Assembly (NCBI RefSeq): GCF_023913775.1
Contig: NZ_JAMXAX010000003.1
Coordinates: 1-64,000 of the forward strand
Direction: 5' to 3'
Length of the DNA: 64,000 nt
From: Acidovorax facilis
GTDB taxonomy: Bacteria > Pseudomonadota > Gammaproteobacteria > Burkholderiales > Burkholderiaceae_C
The notes below the pieces were generated by a model. It was not told the origin of the DNA. It made no database searches and saw only the letters and a program-made list of their open reading frames with translations. Below, one piece after another: positions 26,290 through 35,360 of the stretch. A program made the translations under genes and the position numbers. The stretch's first letter is position 1; every line of letters starts with the position of its first letter.

Positions 26290-27608
26290 TGACATTTCCC
26301 TTGACCGTAGTAGCAGGAGGTCACGCGGGCAGCGTTGTTGCTCTGGAGGCTGCTCACGTTCGGCAACGTGGGCACGATGGAGGCGTAGAACTCGGTCAGG
26401 TCCATCGCCGAGAAATTCAGGCTTTGCAGTTCGGCGACCGTGAAGCCGGAGCAGTCGGGGCTCCTGGCCGCTCCCCAGCCTCTTCCGATTTGCATGCGCC
26501 CTTGCTCGTTGATGAGCCGGGCCAGCTTGCTGTTGAAGCAGCATTTGCTGGTGGTGTGTTCGATGCACGAGACGCACTTGCCGAGAATGCGGATGCACGA
26601 CGAGCACCACGTGCCAACCGTGTGGCACAGGCCGGCCCCTTCCTTCATGGCCAGCTTCCCCTCATCTTCGTTGCACGACATCATCGACATCACGATGTAG
26701 ATGACGACTGCGATGGCCAGCGTCCAGGGGTCGAAGGCGATGACCAGGCTGTCCCCGGCGTAGAGCACGGCGGAGCCTGCCGGCAGGGCCGCACCGTTCA
26801 CTGCCACGGTGACGCCGTAGGTGGTGAAGGTGCCGGAAAAGCCGCCGCTCATGAGCAGCGCCTGCATGCCCTGATAGAGGAATTGCCTGTTCTCTGCGTT
26901 CATGAGCACATCGAAGACAAGCCTCGATCCGGTGCCGAACAGGCTCTGGTTGGTCATGCCGGCGCCGGCCGAGTCCGAATAGCAGCAGTTCTTCAGCAGA
27001 CGGTCACGGCAGCGGTTGTCTTCGCCCTTGAAGACCCGCATGTTCGTCGTGTCGAGATAGACACCGGCCTCCCGTGCGGCCTCCATGTAGGTCATGGACC
27101 GAGCGAAGTCGGCGTCGTTGGTGTAGCTGGTGTTGAAGCAGTTCGAACCCAGGCAGAAGACGTTCGACGGGCAGCTTGAAGCTGCGCACCCGGAGTAGTA
27201 GTCGGCAAGGCTGCCCAGCACGCTGTTCGGGCTGTCGGCGATGTTGCGGGCTGTCGTTACCGAGGGGTCGTAGGGCGAGATGGCGGTACGCGGGGTATTG
27301 GCGGAGGTCGCCGCAGTGCTTTGCGCCTGGCACACCGGGTCGGTGGAATTGCCCGAGCAAGCAACAAGGCGAGCGTTGGCGGCGGCGGATAGGCTGGGCT
27401 GGCCGTAGTACGACGTCTCTGCAGGCGTCGTCGTATAGCCCGGGACGACGCTCGAAGCGCTCGATGTGCCGACCGTGCCTCGGGCGACCGGATTGGTCGC
27501 CTGTCCGGCAGCCGTGCCCTCTTCGAACGGCCCGGCAATGGCTGCGGTCTGCGTCGTGACGAAGCAGGCGAGGGTGAAGTAGATGATGAGGCGGCGCACG
27601 GTGGTCAC
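26286..27608 (-). CDS. traN: mating-pair stabilisation protein TraN
   Basis: The 440-residue Cys-rich protein has a signal peptide (MTTVRRLIIYFTLACFVTTQTAAIAG) and a Cys cluster pattern typical of TraN (CAASSCPSNVFCLGSNCFNTSY, then CRDRLLKNCC). Two short hydrophobic stretches flank residue 290. A second Cys-rich block lies near 350 (CHTVGTWCSSCIRILGKCVSC). In F, TraN is an outer-membrane adhesin contacting recipient porins. At 440 residues it is shorter than F TraN (~600), so its recipient-contact region may be reduced. Confidence 0.85.
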   Translation of the reverse strand: MTTVRRLIIYFTLACFVTTQTAAIAGPFEEGTAAGQATNPVARGTVGTSSASSVVPGYTTTPAETSYYGQPSLSAAANARLVACSGNSTDPVCQAQSTAATSANTPRTAISPYDPSVTTARNIADSPNSVLGSLADYYSGCAASSCPSNVFCLGSNCFNTSYTNDADFARSMTYMEAAREAGVYLDTTNMRVFKGEDNRCRDRLLKNCCYSDSAGAGMTNQSLFGTGSRLVFDVLMNAENRQFLYQGMQALLMSGGFSGTFTTYGVTVAVNGAALPAGSAVLYAGDSLVIAFDPWTLAIAVVIYIVMSMMSCNEDEGKLAMKEGAGLCHTVGTWCSSCIRILGKCVSCIEHTTSKCCFNSKLARLINEQGRMQIGRGWGAARSPDCSGFTVAELQSLNFSAMDLTEFYASIVPTLPNVSSLQSNNAARVTSCYYGQGKCQ

Positions 27609-27620
27609 TCCGATCTGGGC

Positions 27621-28325
27621 TCAGGGTCTGAGGCGCGCGAGGAACATGCCGGCATCGGACTCGAAGCGGGGTGCTGCGCGACGCAGTTTGTCGAGGGCGT
27701 AGTCCAGGCTCACGTCGCCCGTTGCGCTGACGAAATCGGTCGGGGGCGGGCAGGTGCCGCCGGCACAACCGGCGGGCCGGCTGCCATCCCGGGCGAGCAC
27801 GAAGGTCGGCACCCGCTTGACCGCATAGCGGTCGAAGGCCTGCGGATCGATAAGAACGGCGACCTCGCGTTTGCCGACGAACTTCTGGATGCGGGCGACC
27901 GTCTCGCGCAGCGAGCCATTGGCGAAGCCCCGGATCAGGATCGCTGCCTTTGCGCGTGCCGCCTGATCCACGAGACGCGCCAGGGTGGGCTCGGGCATGG
28001 CCAGGCTTACGAACACAAAGAGGCCTGGGCCGGAACCGAGTGCGGGAGCTGTTCCCCGCGCATACCCTTGGGCGACGTCGCCAAGGTTGGGCATCGCATC
28101 CGTCAGGGGCTTGGGCAGCGCGTCGATGCGTGGCGTGGTGACCGACCCGGCTTGGGCGGCCGGGACCGAGTGCTGTCGCTGGATGCGGCGGATATCGTCT
28201 TCCGTGACGGTCGGCGTCTCGCGCCGGACCCGCGCGAGGTCTTCATCGGTGATCACCGGCGCAGGTTGGGCCGCAGCTCCGAGGGGAAGCAGCAGAGCAG
28301 CCAGTACGGTAGAGCGGCGGATCAC
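27621..28325 (-). CDS. trbC: type-F conjugative transfer pilus assembly protein TrbC
   Basis: The 234-residue periplasmic protein has a signal peptide (VIRRSTVLAALLLPLGAAA) and the TrbC_Ftype core: LFVFVSLAMPEPTLARLVDQAARAKAAILIRGF near residue 115, then VLIDPQAFDRYAVKRVPTFVLAR near 165. The fold is thioredoxin-like without CXXC. The GTG at 28325 begins at the signal peptide; the open frame continues to 28391. It lies between traU and traN. Confidence 0.87.
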   Translation of the reverse strand: MIRRSTVLAALLLPLGAAAQPAPVITDEDLARVRRETPTVTEDDIRRIQRQHSVPAAQAGSVTTPRIDALPKPLTDAMPNLGDVAQGYARGTAPALGSGPGLFVFVSLAMPEPTLARLVDQAARAKAAILIRGFANGSLRETVARIQKFVGKREVAVLIDPQAFDRYAVKRVPTFVLARDGSRPAGCAGGTCPPPTDFVSATGDVSLDYALDKLRRAAPRFESDAGMFLARLRP

Positions 28326-28344
28326 GGAACCGCCTGGGAGGGAA

Positions 28345-29367
28345 TCAGTAGCCCACACAGCAGTTCCTTTTGCGAAAAAGCATGAAAGCAAAGTCCTCGC
28401 CCTTGACCGGGTATTCCTTGCCGGCGCCCCAGGTGATCGTGGTGCGCCCGAAGGGCTGGCAGCAGCGGCCGCCTTCCTTCGCGGTGTTGGGAATGGGGTA
28501 GGTGAGCTGGGTTTTGTAGGCCGTCTTGTCCATCACCGGCTCGAAATACGGCCCGCACAGGCCGGGTGAGCCATGCCAGCCCCAGGCGATCAGTTCGCGG
28601 TGCATCTTGGCGGTGAGCCGCTGGGCCAGCAGCGAGGCGGTACGCACGCCGCCCATGTGGTAAGGCACGTGGCCGTCCATGGGGTAGATCGCGCCCTGGC
28701 AGCCCGCGCACCAGAACATCTCCTTGACGCCGAAGCCCACAGTCGCGGCCACGCAGTCGGCAGCGCAGGCCGCGACTGCGATGGGATTGGCGAAGAGCAC
28801 CGCATCCGGGTTGAGGATCAGGGTCAGTTCGTCATCCGCCCACAGGGGATCGACCTCGGTCAGGTAGGCGAGATCGAAGGAGCCCCGTTCCAGGCAGGGG
28901 AAGTCGGTGACGACCTCCAGCCAGTACATCACCGGGTTGATGTAGAAGTGCGCCTGGTAGAAGCTGCCGCCGTCGCCATCGCCCTCCGGCCGGGTGAAGC
29001 GGGCCGCTTCGGGGGCCGGGATGCCAGGGTCGAGGTCGATGCCGCCCAGGGAGACGAGGCAGTAGGGCTTCCTGACCACCTCGACGTGCCGAGCCGGCTC
29101 CCAGAAGCCGATCGAGAGCCCGATGATCGGATTGACCCCGCAACTGCAGACCGGGCTCGAAGGGGTGTCGGTATCTTCCTGATCGCCGAAATTGCCGATG
29201 CGGGCGCTGCCGACGCTGATGGGCAGGATGCAGCTCCAGCAGATGTCGGTGATGGGGTTCGGGAACTTGCCGGTGCAGGTGGCGACGCCGGCTGCGAGCG
29301 CCTGGGCCGATGTGATGCAGGTGAGAAGGGCCAGTAGCAGGGATCGAAGGATCCGGATGGTGGTCAT
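28345..29367 (-). CDS. traU: conjugal transfer protein TraU
   Basis: The 340-residue periplasmic protein has a signal peptide ending QALAA, then CTGKFPNPITDICWSCILPISVGSARIG and CSCGVNPIIGLSIGFWEPARHVEVVRKPYCLVSLGG, both diagnostic of TraU, and many conserved cysteines, including CCQPFGRTT near the C-terminus. TraU is required for DNA transfer more than for pilus growth in F. The start overlaps the traW stop (ATGA at 29364-29367). Length matches the family. Confidence 0.94.
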   Translation of the reverse strand: MTTIRILRSLLLALLTCITSAQALAAGVATCTGKFPNPITDICWSCILPISVGSARIGNFGDQEDTDTPSSPVCSCGVNPIIGLSIGFWEPARHVEVVRKPYCLVSLGGIDLDPGIPAPEAARFTRPEGDGDGGSFYQAHFYINPVMYWLEVVTDFPCLERGSFDLAYLTEVDPLWADDELTLILNPDAVLFANPIAVAACAADCVAATVGFGVKEMFWCAGCQGAIYPMDGHVPYHMGGVRTASLLAQRLTAKMHRELIAWGWHGSPGLCGPYFEPVMDKTAYKTQLTYPIPNTAKEGGRCCQPFGRTTITWGAGKEYPVKGEDFAFMLFRKRNCCVGY

Positions 29368-30002
29368 GGCTTGACCTCCAACTCGTCGATGCGCAGCCGC
29401 CTGCCTTCCTGAGAGACCAGGGCGGGCACCTGCCGGATGCCCAGGCGCCTGGTCAGGAGGCCGTGCTGGTCGTAATACACGGGCGAGCGCCAGGCTTGCA
29501 TGAGGTCGAGGTAGGAGCCTGCCGTGAGGATGGGCTTCACCTTGCCGTCGTAGTGCTTCATCAGGCGGCGGGCCTGGGCGACCTGGCGCGGGTCGCGGGC
29601 GTCGAAAAAGAACAGGCGGCGCGATAGGGAGACGATGTCCAAGGGGTTCGCGCGGGTGCCGGCGGCGAACATGAGCCGCCCCTGGGCATCGCTCACGTTG
29701 CGATCAAGGACGTAGGTCGGATCGAAGTAGAAGGTGCGTTTCGCCTGGGTGGTCACGAGGTCGGCTACGGGCTGGGGGTTGCGCACGGAATCGACGCCAC
29801 GGGCGCGCGCCTCCTGTTCCAGGCGCTGCAACTCGCCACTCGCGGCCTTGTCGCGCAGGCGCTGCTCGATGAAGCGCAGGAGATGCGGTTCGGCAATCTC
29901 GTAAGTCGGGCCGATCACGCCGGCATCCGCTGCATGGGCCGGCGTGGTTCCAGCCAGCAGGGCGAACGTAGGCGCAAGGAGGGGGAGCAAGCGCAGGTTC
30001 AT
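29364..30002 (-). CDS. traW: type-F conjugative transfer protein TraW
   Basis: The 212-residue periplasmic protein begins MNLRLLPLLAPTFALLAGTTPAHAA (signal peptide). It continues GVIGPTYEIAEPHLLRFIEQRL, as in TraW, and ends with a thioredoxin-like PVYYDQHGLLTRRLGIRQVPALV. It works with TrbC and TraU in pilus assembly. The ATG at 30002 overlaps the upstream stop; a longer out-of-context frame to 30161 is not credible because it lacks the signal peptide at its start. Confidence 0.9.
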   Translation of the reverse strand: MNLRLLPLLAPTFALLAGTTPAHAADAGVIGPTYEIAEPHLLRFIEQRLRDKAASGELQRLEQEARARGVDSVRNPQPVADLVTTQAKRTFYFDPTYVLDRNVSDAQGRLMFAAGTRANPLDIVSLSRRLFFFDARDPRQVAQARRLMKHYDGKVKPILTAGSYLDLMQAWRSPVYYDQHGLLTRRLGIRQVPALVSQEGRRLRIDELEVKP

Positions 30003-30415
30003 CGCGTCCCTCCTGCGGTGCAACGGATCTGCCGGATGAACTGGGCGCGCTGGGTGGTGTCCTGTTCCTGGGTGGCGTGGATCAGCCCCATCAGCACGGG
30101 ATCTCCGCCTTCCTTGGAAACGGCCTGACGCAGTTCGGCTGTGGTTAGTCTGCGGCCGCATTGGAGGCGGTAGGCGGCCAGATAGACCTGGGCGCCCTCC
30201 GCGGCAGCCGGCGCGAGTTGCTGCAGCAGCCCCAGGTAGTCCGCCAAGGGCATGTCATTGGCTGCAGATACCGGACCCCTTGCAGGGCTGGTTTGCGCGT
30301 GTGACGTGGTCACTGTTCCCAGCGCGATGAGCGCCGCCAGGACAGCGATGATCACCAGCAGCGCGAAGCGGACGAGCCGGGTGATGCTCATGGGGCGGAA
30401 GAGGCGATGGGACAC
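29999..30415 (-). CDS. unknown single-span membrane/periplasmic protein in the tra operon
   Basis: The 138-residue protein has an N-terminal hydrophobic segment (ITRLVRFALLVIIAVLAALIALG) serving as signal anchor, then a helical periplasmic domain with YLGLLQQLAPAAAEGAQVYLAAYRLQCGRR and FIRQIRCTAG (two cysteines). It is not recognised. It overlaps traW by four bases and follows the S26 peptidase gene after 11 bases, so it belongs to the operon. Homologues at this position in related elements would be the test of relevance. Confidence 0.62.
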   Translation of the reverse strand: MSHRLFRPMSITRLVRFALLVIIAVLAALIALGTVTTSHAQTSPARGPVSAANDMPLADYLGLLQQLAPAAAEGAQVYLAAYRLQCGRRLTTAELRQAVSKEGGDPVLMGLIHATQEQDTTQRAQFIRQIRCTAGGTR

Positions 30416-30426
30416 AGGGGCCTCCG

Positions 30427-30996
30427 TCAGAACAGCGGGTCGACGACGCCGATCACCTGCTCGACCCGCACGAGGCCGCTTTCGCGGTAGCGGGAGTCGA
30501 ACGAATCGGGACTCATGCCCTGGACGTAGTAACGGCCGGCTGGAATGACGCCGGGGGCGATCGGATCGAGGGGATGGCGGTCGAAGGCATGGGTCTTGGC
30601 AACCCCGACCAGCTCACCATTGATCCGCACCTCGCGGCCGGCGACGCTGACCGTGTCGCCGGGCAGGCCGCGCACGATCTTGAAGAAGGGCTGCCCAGCT
30701 AGGCCCGGATAGCGACGGATGCCGTCGCCTGCAAACGCGAAGACAACGAAGTCGCCCCGGTGCAGCGCCGATGTGCCTGAGTGCAGCAAGGCCACCTTGT
30801 ACGGCAGGCTCGGTGTCCAGTTGAACAGCACCGGCACGCGCGGCGTGGCGTCGAAGAACAGGCGGACATAGGCCAAGCCCCAGATCGTGAAGAGGAGCAG
30901 ATAGAGGTACCAGCGCAGGTGCATGTGCCGCACAAGGTCGCGCACTGAAACCTTCAGGCGGGCGATTCCGCGTGGGCTCTTGTGTTCGGCGTTCAT
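30427..30996 (-). CDS. conjugative S26-family signal peptidase (TrhF/TraF-like)
   Basis: This 189-residue membrane protease has a transmembrane segment near residues 27-47 (WYLYLLLFTIWGLAYVRLFF), then the S26 domain. HSGTSALHRGDFVVFAF probably holds the nucleophilic Ser, FFKIVRGLPGDTVSV has the catalytic Lys, and YYVQGMSPDSFDSRYRESG is the box-E equivalent. RP4 TraF and its relatives mature the pilin, so TraA is the likely substrate. The ATG at 30996 overlaps the trbI stop (ATGA); the longer frame to 31092 lies inside trbI. Confidence 0.85.
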   Translation of the reverse strand: MNAEHKSPRGIARLKVSVRDLVRHMHLRWYLYLLLFTIWGLAYVRLFFDATPRVPVLFNWTPSLPYKVALLHSGTSALHRGDFVVFAFAGDGIRRYPGLAGQPFFKIVRGLPGDTVSVAGREVRINGELVGVAKTHAFDRHPLDPIAPGVIPAGRYYVQGMSPDSFDSRYRESGLVRVEQVIGVVDPLF

Positions 30997-31358
30997 GGCG
31001 TTTCCACCTTCTGGCGCAGGCGCGCCGTCAGATCGACCGTGTAGGGGGTAGGTCCGGCGACGGAAGCCTTGAGAACCACGAGGCAGCCACACTCGGCCGG
31101 CAGGCTCTCCAAGGCGACGGGTAGCCGCTGCGCGAAGGCCCTGGCCATCTGCAAGGTGGCCTGGCGCTCTTCTTCCGTATGCGCTGCGGTGAGCCGCCGG
31201 GTGAACTCGTCTTCCTTGGTGCGATAGACCTCGGCGAGATCCACGACGCCGATGGTTCGGGCAGGGCGGATCACTAGGCGGTCATAGACGAGCAACGCAC
31301 CGCCGACTGCGATCAGGCTCACCAGCGCATTGGCGACGAAAAGGACACGCGGGTTCAT
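30993..31358 (-). CDS. trbI: type-F conjugative transfer protein TrbI
   Basis: The 121-residue protein has one N-terminal membrane anchor (VLFVANALVSLIAVGGALLVYDRLV) and a periplasmic TrbI_Ftype domain (TIGVVDLAEVYRTKEDEFTRRL, then VALESLPAECGCLVVLKASV). F TrbI influences pilus retraction. Both ends overlap neighbours by four bases, which fixes the start at 31358. Confidence 0.87.
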   Translation of the reverse strand: MNPRVLFVANALVSLIAVGGALLVYDRLVIRPARTIGVVDLAEVYRTKEDEFTRRLTAAHTEEERQATLQMARAFAQRLPVALESLPAECGCLVVLKASVAGPTPYTVDLTARLRQKVETP

Positions 31359-33931
31359 AAGGCATGCCCCCGCTGGCGCAGCAGTTCGGCGATCGCCTCG
31401 TCGATGGAATAACCCCGGGCACGCAGTTCGTCGATCGGGGCGTTGTCTTCGAGCTTGTTGGAGAACAGCAGATGGGTCGCCGGGTCGAGGATGTTGCGGG
31501 CCACGCCTTCGCCCACCGGGGAGGAGATGTAGAGCTCGGAGAAGGCCCCGGCTTCCGTGCGCAGGGAGTTCAAGAGGCGCTTCTTCGGCTCGTCCATCGT
31601 GAGTCGGCCCTTGCGGTCCAGCATCTCAATGGACTCGGGCTTCTGGCGCAGCAGGAAGACCCAGTCGGAGCAGTTGAAGGCGGCTTCCATCTGCGCCGAG
31701 CCGTAGTAGTCGTCGGCGCTCTGGGTCGCGGTGCCAAGCGCACCGCCGTACTTCCGGGCCCGGCGTGCGGCCTCTTCGACCACCGCAGCCTTCACGGGAT
31801 CGTCCGCGCCGATGTCGCCCAACTGTTGCTTCAGTTCGTCGATGAAGAGCACCTTGCGTCGATTGCGCGTGAGGTACATCTCGCCGGTGATCTGGTGCAG
31901 CAGCAGGATGTTCACCACCGCATGCAGGTCGGGCCGACGCTTCAATTCCTCGTTCTCGATGACGATGAAGTCGTTGCTGAAGTCGACGTTGGCCCGGCCC
32001 TCGAAGAAGCGCTCGTACTGCCCACCCTTGGCGTAAGGGTTGAGCATGATCGCGAGATCCTTGATGCGCTGATCATTGACCGCCCCCAGCTCTTCCAGGG
32101 AGCCGGTGCGGAAGGCATCTCGCAGACCGGTGATCGTGAGGTCCTGGCCGTACTCGCGCCACAGCTTCAGGACCATGGCCGAGATGGCCTTGTACTGGAC
32201 TTCCTCCAGGGCGTGCTGCATCGAGCACATCTTCGAGATGCCCGGCACCAGCATGTCGATGTCCTCGTTGATGTCCTGGACGATCGAGAACGGGTTGAGG
32301 CAGATGTCCACATCGGGCTTGAACTCGATGTAGGTGCCCCGCGCCTTGCGGCACAGCTTCTCGAAGGAACGGCCCAGGTCCAGCATCCAGACCTTGGCGC
32401 CGATGGCGCGGTAGGACCAGGCCATCTCGTTCATCAGCACGGACTTCCCGGAACCGGGGGCGCCGATGATGGCGAAGTTGTAGTTGCCCAGGTCGTTGTC
32501 GAAGAGATCGAGCGTCATGAGCTGGCCGCGCCGGCCGCCGAAGACCAGGGCCGGCGTGCGGGTGCCACGCCATTCCGCGATCAGCGGGGCCATGTGGATG
32601 GCGTTGGACATCGTTTTGCGCGTGACCCGGCGCATCTTGGCGAGGTCCTTGTGGAAGCGCTCGGTCAGTGTCATGGGCAGGCTCGCCAGCAGCGCCTGGC
32701 GGTGCATGTAGGCGTCCGCGTTGAGCTGAAAGCCCCGGCTGCGCCAGATCGCACTAGCCGCCTCATGGGCCGCCGCGGCCTTTTCCGGTGTCGAAAAGAT
32801 GGCGAGCTGGTGGTACAGGCTCACGAGGTTGCCGCCGGTGTCGATGGCATCGGCGGCGGCCGTCCAGTCGTCGAGCTTCTTCCTGACGTCCGGCATCACG
32901 TCGGCCATCTTCGACTTGGCGTTCTGGGTGGCGCGGACGTGGTTGGCGGTGACCACCGACTTGGTGGCATTGGGATCGAGGATCTGCACGCCCAGGGTGA
33001 GCAGGAAGGGGGCGCTGTACTGCAGCGCCGGCTGCATCAGGTCGCCGATGAGCGAGCCCATCTGCCACAGCGCGAAGCGCTCCGGAAAGCTCTTGATCGA
33101 GTAGAAGCGGGCCTCCAGGACATCCGGGCCGGATTCCTTCCAGAAGGTGAGGCCGCTCGGGTGAGGATCCTGGATGGTGTCGAAGTCGACGATCTGATCG
33201 CGCAGTTCCCGGCCGTCGTCGTAGTTGAGGTCGGGCGCGTCCGTGCCGGACATCCGGTCCGGGTTGGTGAAGATCGCACACCAGTTGATGAGGTCGGCGG
33301 CGTCGCAGACCCGGTTCGGCAGCGACGCCGAGCGCAACGTCGAGGCCATCGAATCGCGCAGGGCCAGCAGTTCCTCGCGTTTGTTCAGGTTGCCGGGGTC
33401 GGCCGGGAAGGCGACCGACAGCATCAGGCGGAAGTCGCGGATGGTGTAGTGAAAGCCCGCCGTGAGGGATTGCTGCGCCCCTTCGAGCAGGTGGCCCACG
33501 CGTTGGCGCGCCAGGGCGCGGAACAGGTTCTCGTTGCGCGCGGGGCGGCCCCAGTGCTGGGCTTTCTCGAACTGATCCTCGTCCTCGACGCGCAGGTTGG
33601 CGTAGCGACGCAACTGGCTTCGGATGTGGGGCGAGGCGAACAGGTGGAACTGCAAGCCTGTGCCGGCAGGACAGTTGGCGTAGAGGGAGACCAGAACCTC
33701 CGTCATGCGATCGTCCGCGCCGGACTGGGGCATCAGCTCCAGCATGAAGCCCATGCCGTCGCGGTTCGCAAAGATGCACTCGGCGTCCAGGTATCCCATG
33801 TAGGGGAGCCAGCTGGCGAACTGCTCGGCCGGGGTGTCCGGCGAGACGCCCAGGCCGAAAGGCAGGTTCAGCGGCCGCCAATCGCTGCGACCCCGTTGCT
33901 CGGGCCGTGGGGTGTCGGTGACGATGCTCAT
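31355..33931 (-). CDS. traC: type IV secretion ATPase TraC (VirB4 family)
   Basis: The 858-residue cytoplasmic ATPase powers pilus assembly. The N-terminal TraC domain (LNLPFGLGVSPDTPAEQF, then CIFANRDGMGFMLELMPQSG) is followed by Walker A GAPGSGKSVLMNEM near residue 490 and Walker B KVLFIDELKQQLG near 690, plus ATQSADDYYGSAQ as the following sensor-like motif. The ATG at 33931 overlaps the traV stop and matches the normal family length. The much longer open frame to 34732 is the reverse reading of traV. All ATPase motifs are intact. Confidence 0.95.
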   Translation of the reverse strand: MSIVTDTPRPEQRGRSDWRPLNLPFGLGVSPDTPAEQFASWLPYMGYLDAECIFANRDGMGFMLELMPQSGADDRMTEVLVSLYANCPAGTGLQFHLFASPHIRSQLRRYANLRVEDEDQFEKAQHWGRPARNENLFRALARQRVGHLLEGAQQSLTAGFHYTIRDFRLMLSVAFPADPGNLNKREELLALRDSMASTLRSASLPNRVCDAADLINWCAIFTNPDRMSGTDAPDLNYDDGRELRDQIVDFDTIQDPHPSGLTFWKESGPDVLEARFYSIKSFPERFALWQMGSLIGDLMQPALQYSAPFLLTLGVQILDPNATKSVVTANHVRATQNAKSKMADVMPDVRKKLDDWTAAADAIDTGGNLVSLYHQLAIFSTPEKAAAAHEAASAIWRSRGFQLNADAYMHRQALLASLPMTLTERFHKDLAKMRRVTRKTMSNAIHMAPLIAEWRGTRTPALVFGGRRGQLMTLDLFDNDLGNYNFAIIGAPGSGKSVLMNEMAWSYRAIGAKVWMLDLGRSFEKLCRKARGTYIEFKPDVDICLNPFSIVQDINEDIDMLVPGISKMCSMQHALEEVQYKAISAMVLKLWREYGQDLTITGLRDAFRTGSLEELGAVNDQRIKDLAIMLNPYAKGGQYERFFEGRANVDFSNDFIVIENEELKRRPDLHAVVNILLLHQITGEMYLTRNRRKVLFIDELKQQLGDIGADDPVKAAVVEEAARRARKYGGALGTATQSADDYYGSAQMEAAFNCSDWVFLLRQKPESIEMLDRKGRLTMDEPKKRLLNSLRTEAGAFSELYISSPVGEGVARNILDPATHLLFSNKLEDNAPIDELRARGYSIDEAIAELLRQRGHAL

Positions 33932-34545
33932 TGCGACACCTCGCTGGGGCTGTTCAAGAGGCGAGCCGGCGCCGGGAGAATGGGCCTTCCCGCGGGCTGT
34001 GCTGGGGAACTGGTGCCTTCGCTTGCGTTCGAGGGCGCGGAGGTCGATGGCGGCGGACGCAGGGGCGCGTTGGCGTCGCGTATGCGCTGCTGCACATGGT
34101 CGATCAGCCAGCGGCCCTGGTCGATCTGGACGTAGACGTGGGCCTGATCGTAGAGGTCGCCGTCGATGTCCTCCCAGGGCTTGATCCACAGGCGCAGGTA
34201 GCGCGATTGCGCGCGCAGCGGGGTCCCATCCTCCTGCGGGGACGAACTGCCGGCGGCCGGCAGGCCCGTGTGCGCCGGGGCCGAGGTGCGAGGCGTGGGG
34301 GTCTCCGGCTTCCGCGTGTCTGCCGGGGACTCGCGCTTGCGCTGGCCCGGCAGGTTGTTCGCCACCGCGTTCGCATAGGTGCCGGAGACGGAATCGCACG
34401 CCACCCCTTCGGGGGCCTGGCATGCGTACTTGGAGTCGCCGCCCAGGCCGGACATGGAGACGCAGCCGCCCAGGGTGAGCGCGGACAGGAGCGGGAGGAG
34501 TCGGAGCGCGGGATGGATCAGGGGGAAATGAACGAAAGCACTCAT
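33928..34545 (-). CDS. traV: type IV secretion lipoprotein TraV
   Basis: The 205-residue protein is an outer-membrane lipoprotein: signal peptide with lipobox LGGC near residue 29, then the TraV-type [26 protein letters not shown]. The C-terminal half contains [31 protein letters not shown]. TraV forms the core channel with TraK and TraB. The ATG at 34545 overlaps the dsbC stop. The proline-rich middle is variable in the family. Confidence 0.88.
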   Translation of the reverse strand: MSAFVHFPLIHPALRLLPLLSALTLGGCVSMSGLGGDSKYACQAPEGVACDSVSGTYANAVANNLPGQRKRESPADTRKPETPTPRTSAPAHTGLPAAGSSSPQEDGTPLRAQSRYLRLWIKPWEDIDGDLYDQAHVYVQIDQGRWLIDHVQQRIRDANAPLRPPPSTSAPSNASEGTSSPAQPAGRPILPAPARLLNSPSEVSQ

Positions 34546-35360
34546 GGCCGGCCTCCCATGGCGGTCGCCGCGAGTCGGGATTCGATGGCGGCCCGGTCGA
34601 TGAAGCCTTCGGTGCGCTCCCCATCGGCCCAGATGAGGGTGGGCGTGCCCTGGATGCCGAAGCCGCGGGCCAGCGCGAGATTGCGCGCGATGGGGTGGGT
34701 GCAGGGTGTGCCGGTGTGCTGCCGGCTCGCATCGCCCTTGCTCATCCAGTCGCGCCAGGCAGCCACCCGGTCCGCCGCGCACCAGATGGCGATTGGACGC
34801 GCTTCGCCCAGGAAGGGGACGAGGAAGGTGTAGACCGTGACGTTGTCGATGGCGGCAAGCTCCGCTTCCAGCTGCTTGCAGTACGGGCAGGCCGGGTCGC
34901 TGACCACGGCCAGCTTGCGGGCACCGTCACCACGGACCGTCTTGATGGCGTCATGAAGCGGCAGTTGATCGAAGGCGATCGGCTTGGCGGCGGCCATGCC
35001 CGGATCGGACGGGGCTCGCTGGGCGAGCCTGGGGCCGGTGAGATCCTTCATCGCCTGAGTGTCGAAGAGCCGCCCGAAGAGGAAGTAGCGGGGATCATGG
35101 GCGAGCACGTAGGCCACGTTCCCGTCCATCCAGACTTCGTACAGCCCCTTGACAGGGGCCGGGGCGATGTCGGTGAAGCGGGTACCCGGGTGGGTTTGTT
35201 CGAGCGTGGCGCGCAAGCGGCTGGCTTCGTCGGGCGCCGCGTGGGCGGTGGGCGCGATCTCCGATGCCGCCAGCAGGGCGAGCAGCGCCCCGGTGACGAG
35301 CGTGCGTTTGCGCATGGACACGTGCGGGGGCATGGGCCCGCCATCAGTAATTCGGGTCAT
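34542..35360 (-). CDS. dsbC: DsbC-type thiol:disulfide isomerase of the transfer operon
   Basis: The 272-residue periplasmic isomerase has a DsbC-like dimerisation domain ([28 protein letters not shown]) and a thioredoxin domain with [17 protein letters not shown] (CPYC active site) and [11 protein letters not shown] (cis-proline). It should reshuffle disulfides in TraN, TraU and TraH. GGAGG lies six bases before the ATG at 35360, inside the end of traB; an ATG at 35315 would put the signal peptide at the N-terminus. The gene position matches dsbC in SXT/R391-type operons. Confidence 0.87.
   Translation of the reverse strand: MTRITDGGPMPPHVSMRKRTLVTGALLALLAASEIAPTAHAAPDEASRLRATLEQTHPGTRFTDIAPAPVKGLYEVWMDGNVAYVLAHDPRYFLFGRLFDTQAMKDLTGPRLAQRAPSDPGMAAAKPIAFDQLPLHDAIKTVRGDGARKLAVVSDPACPYCKQLEAELAAIDNVTVYTFLVPFLGEARPIAIWCAADRVAAWRDWMSKGDASRQHTGTPCTHPIARNLALARGFGIQGTPTLIWADGERTEGFIDRAAIESRLAATAMGGRP

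Noticed and set aside
31364-34135. A 923-codon plus-strand open frame
   Set aside because: It is antisense to traC and traV, has no ribosome binding site, and its translation is a repetitive shadow of high-GC codons.
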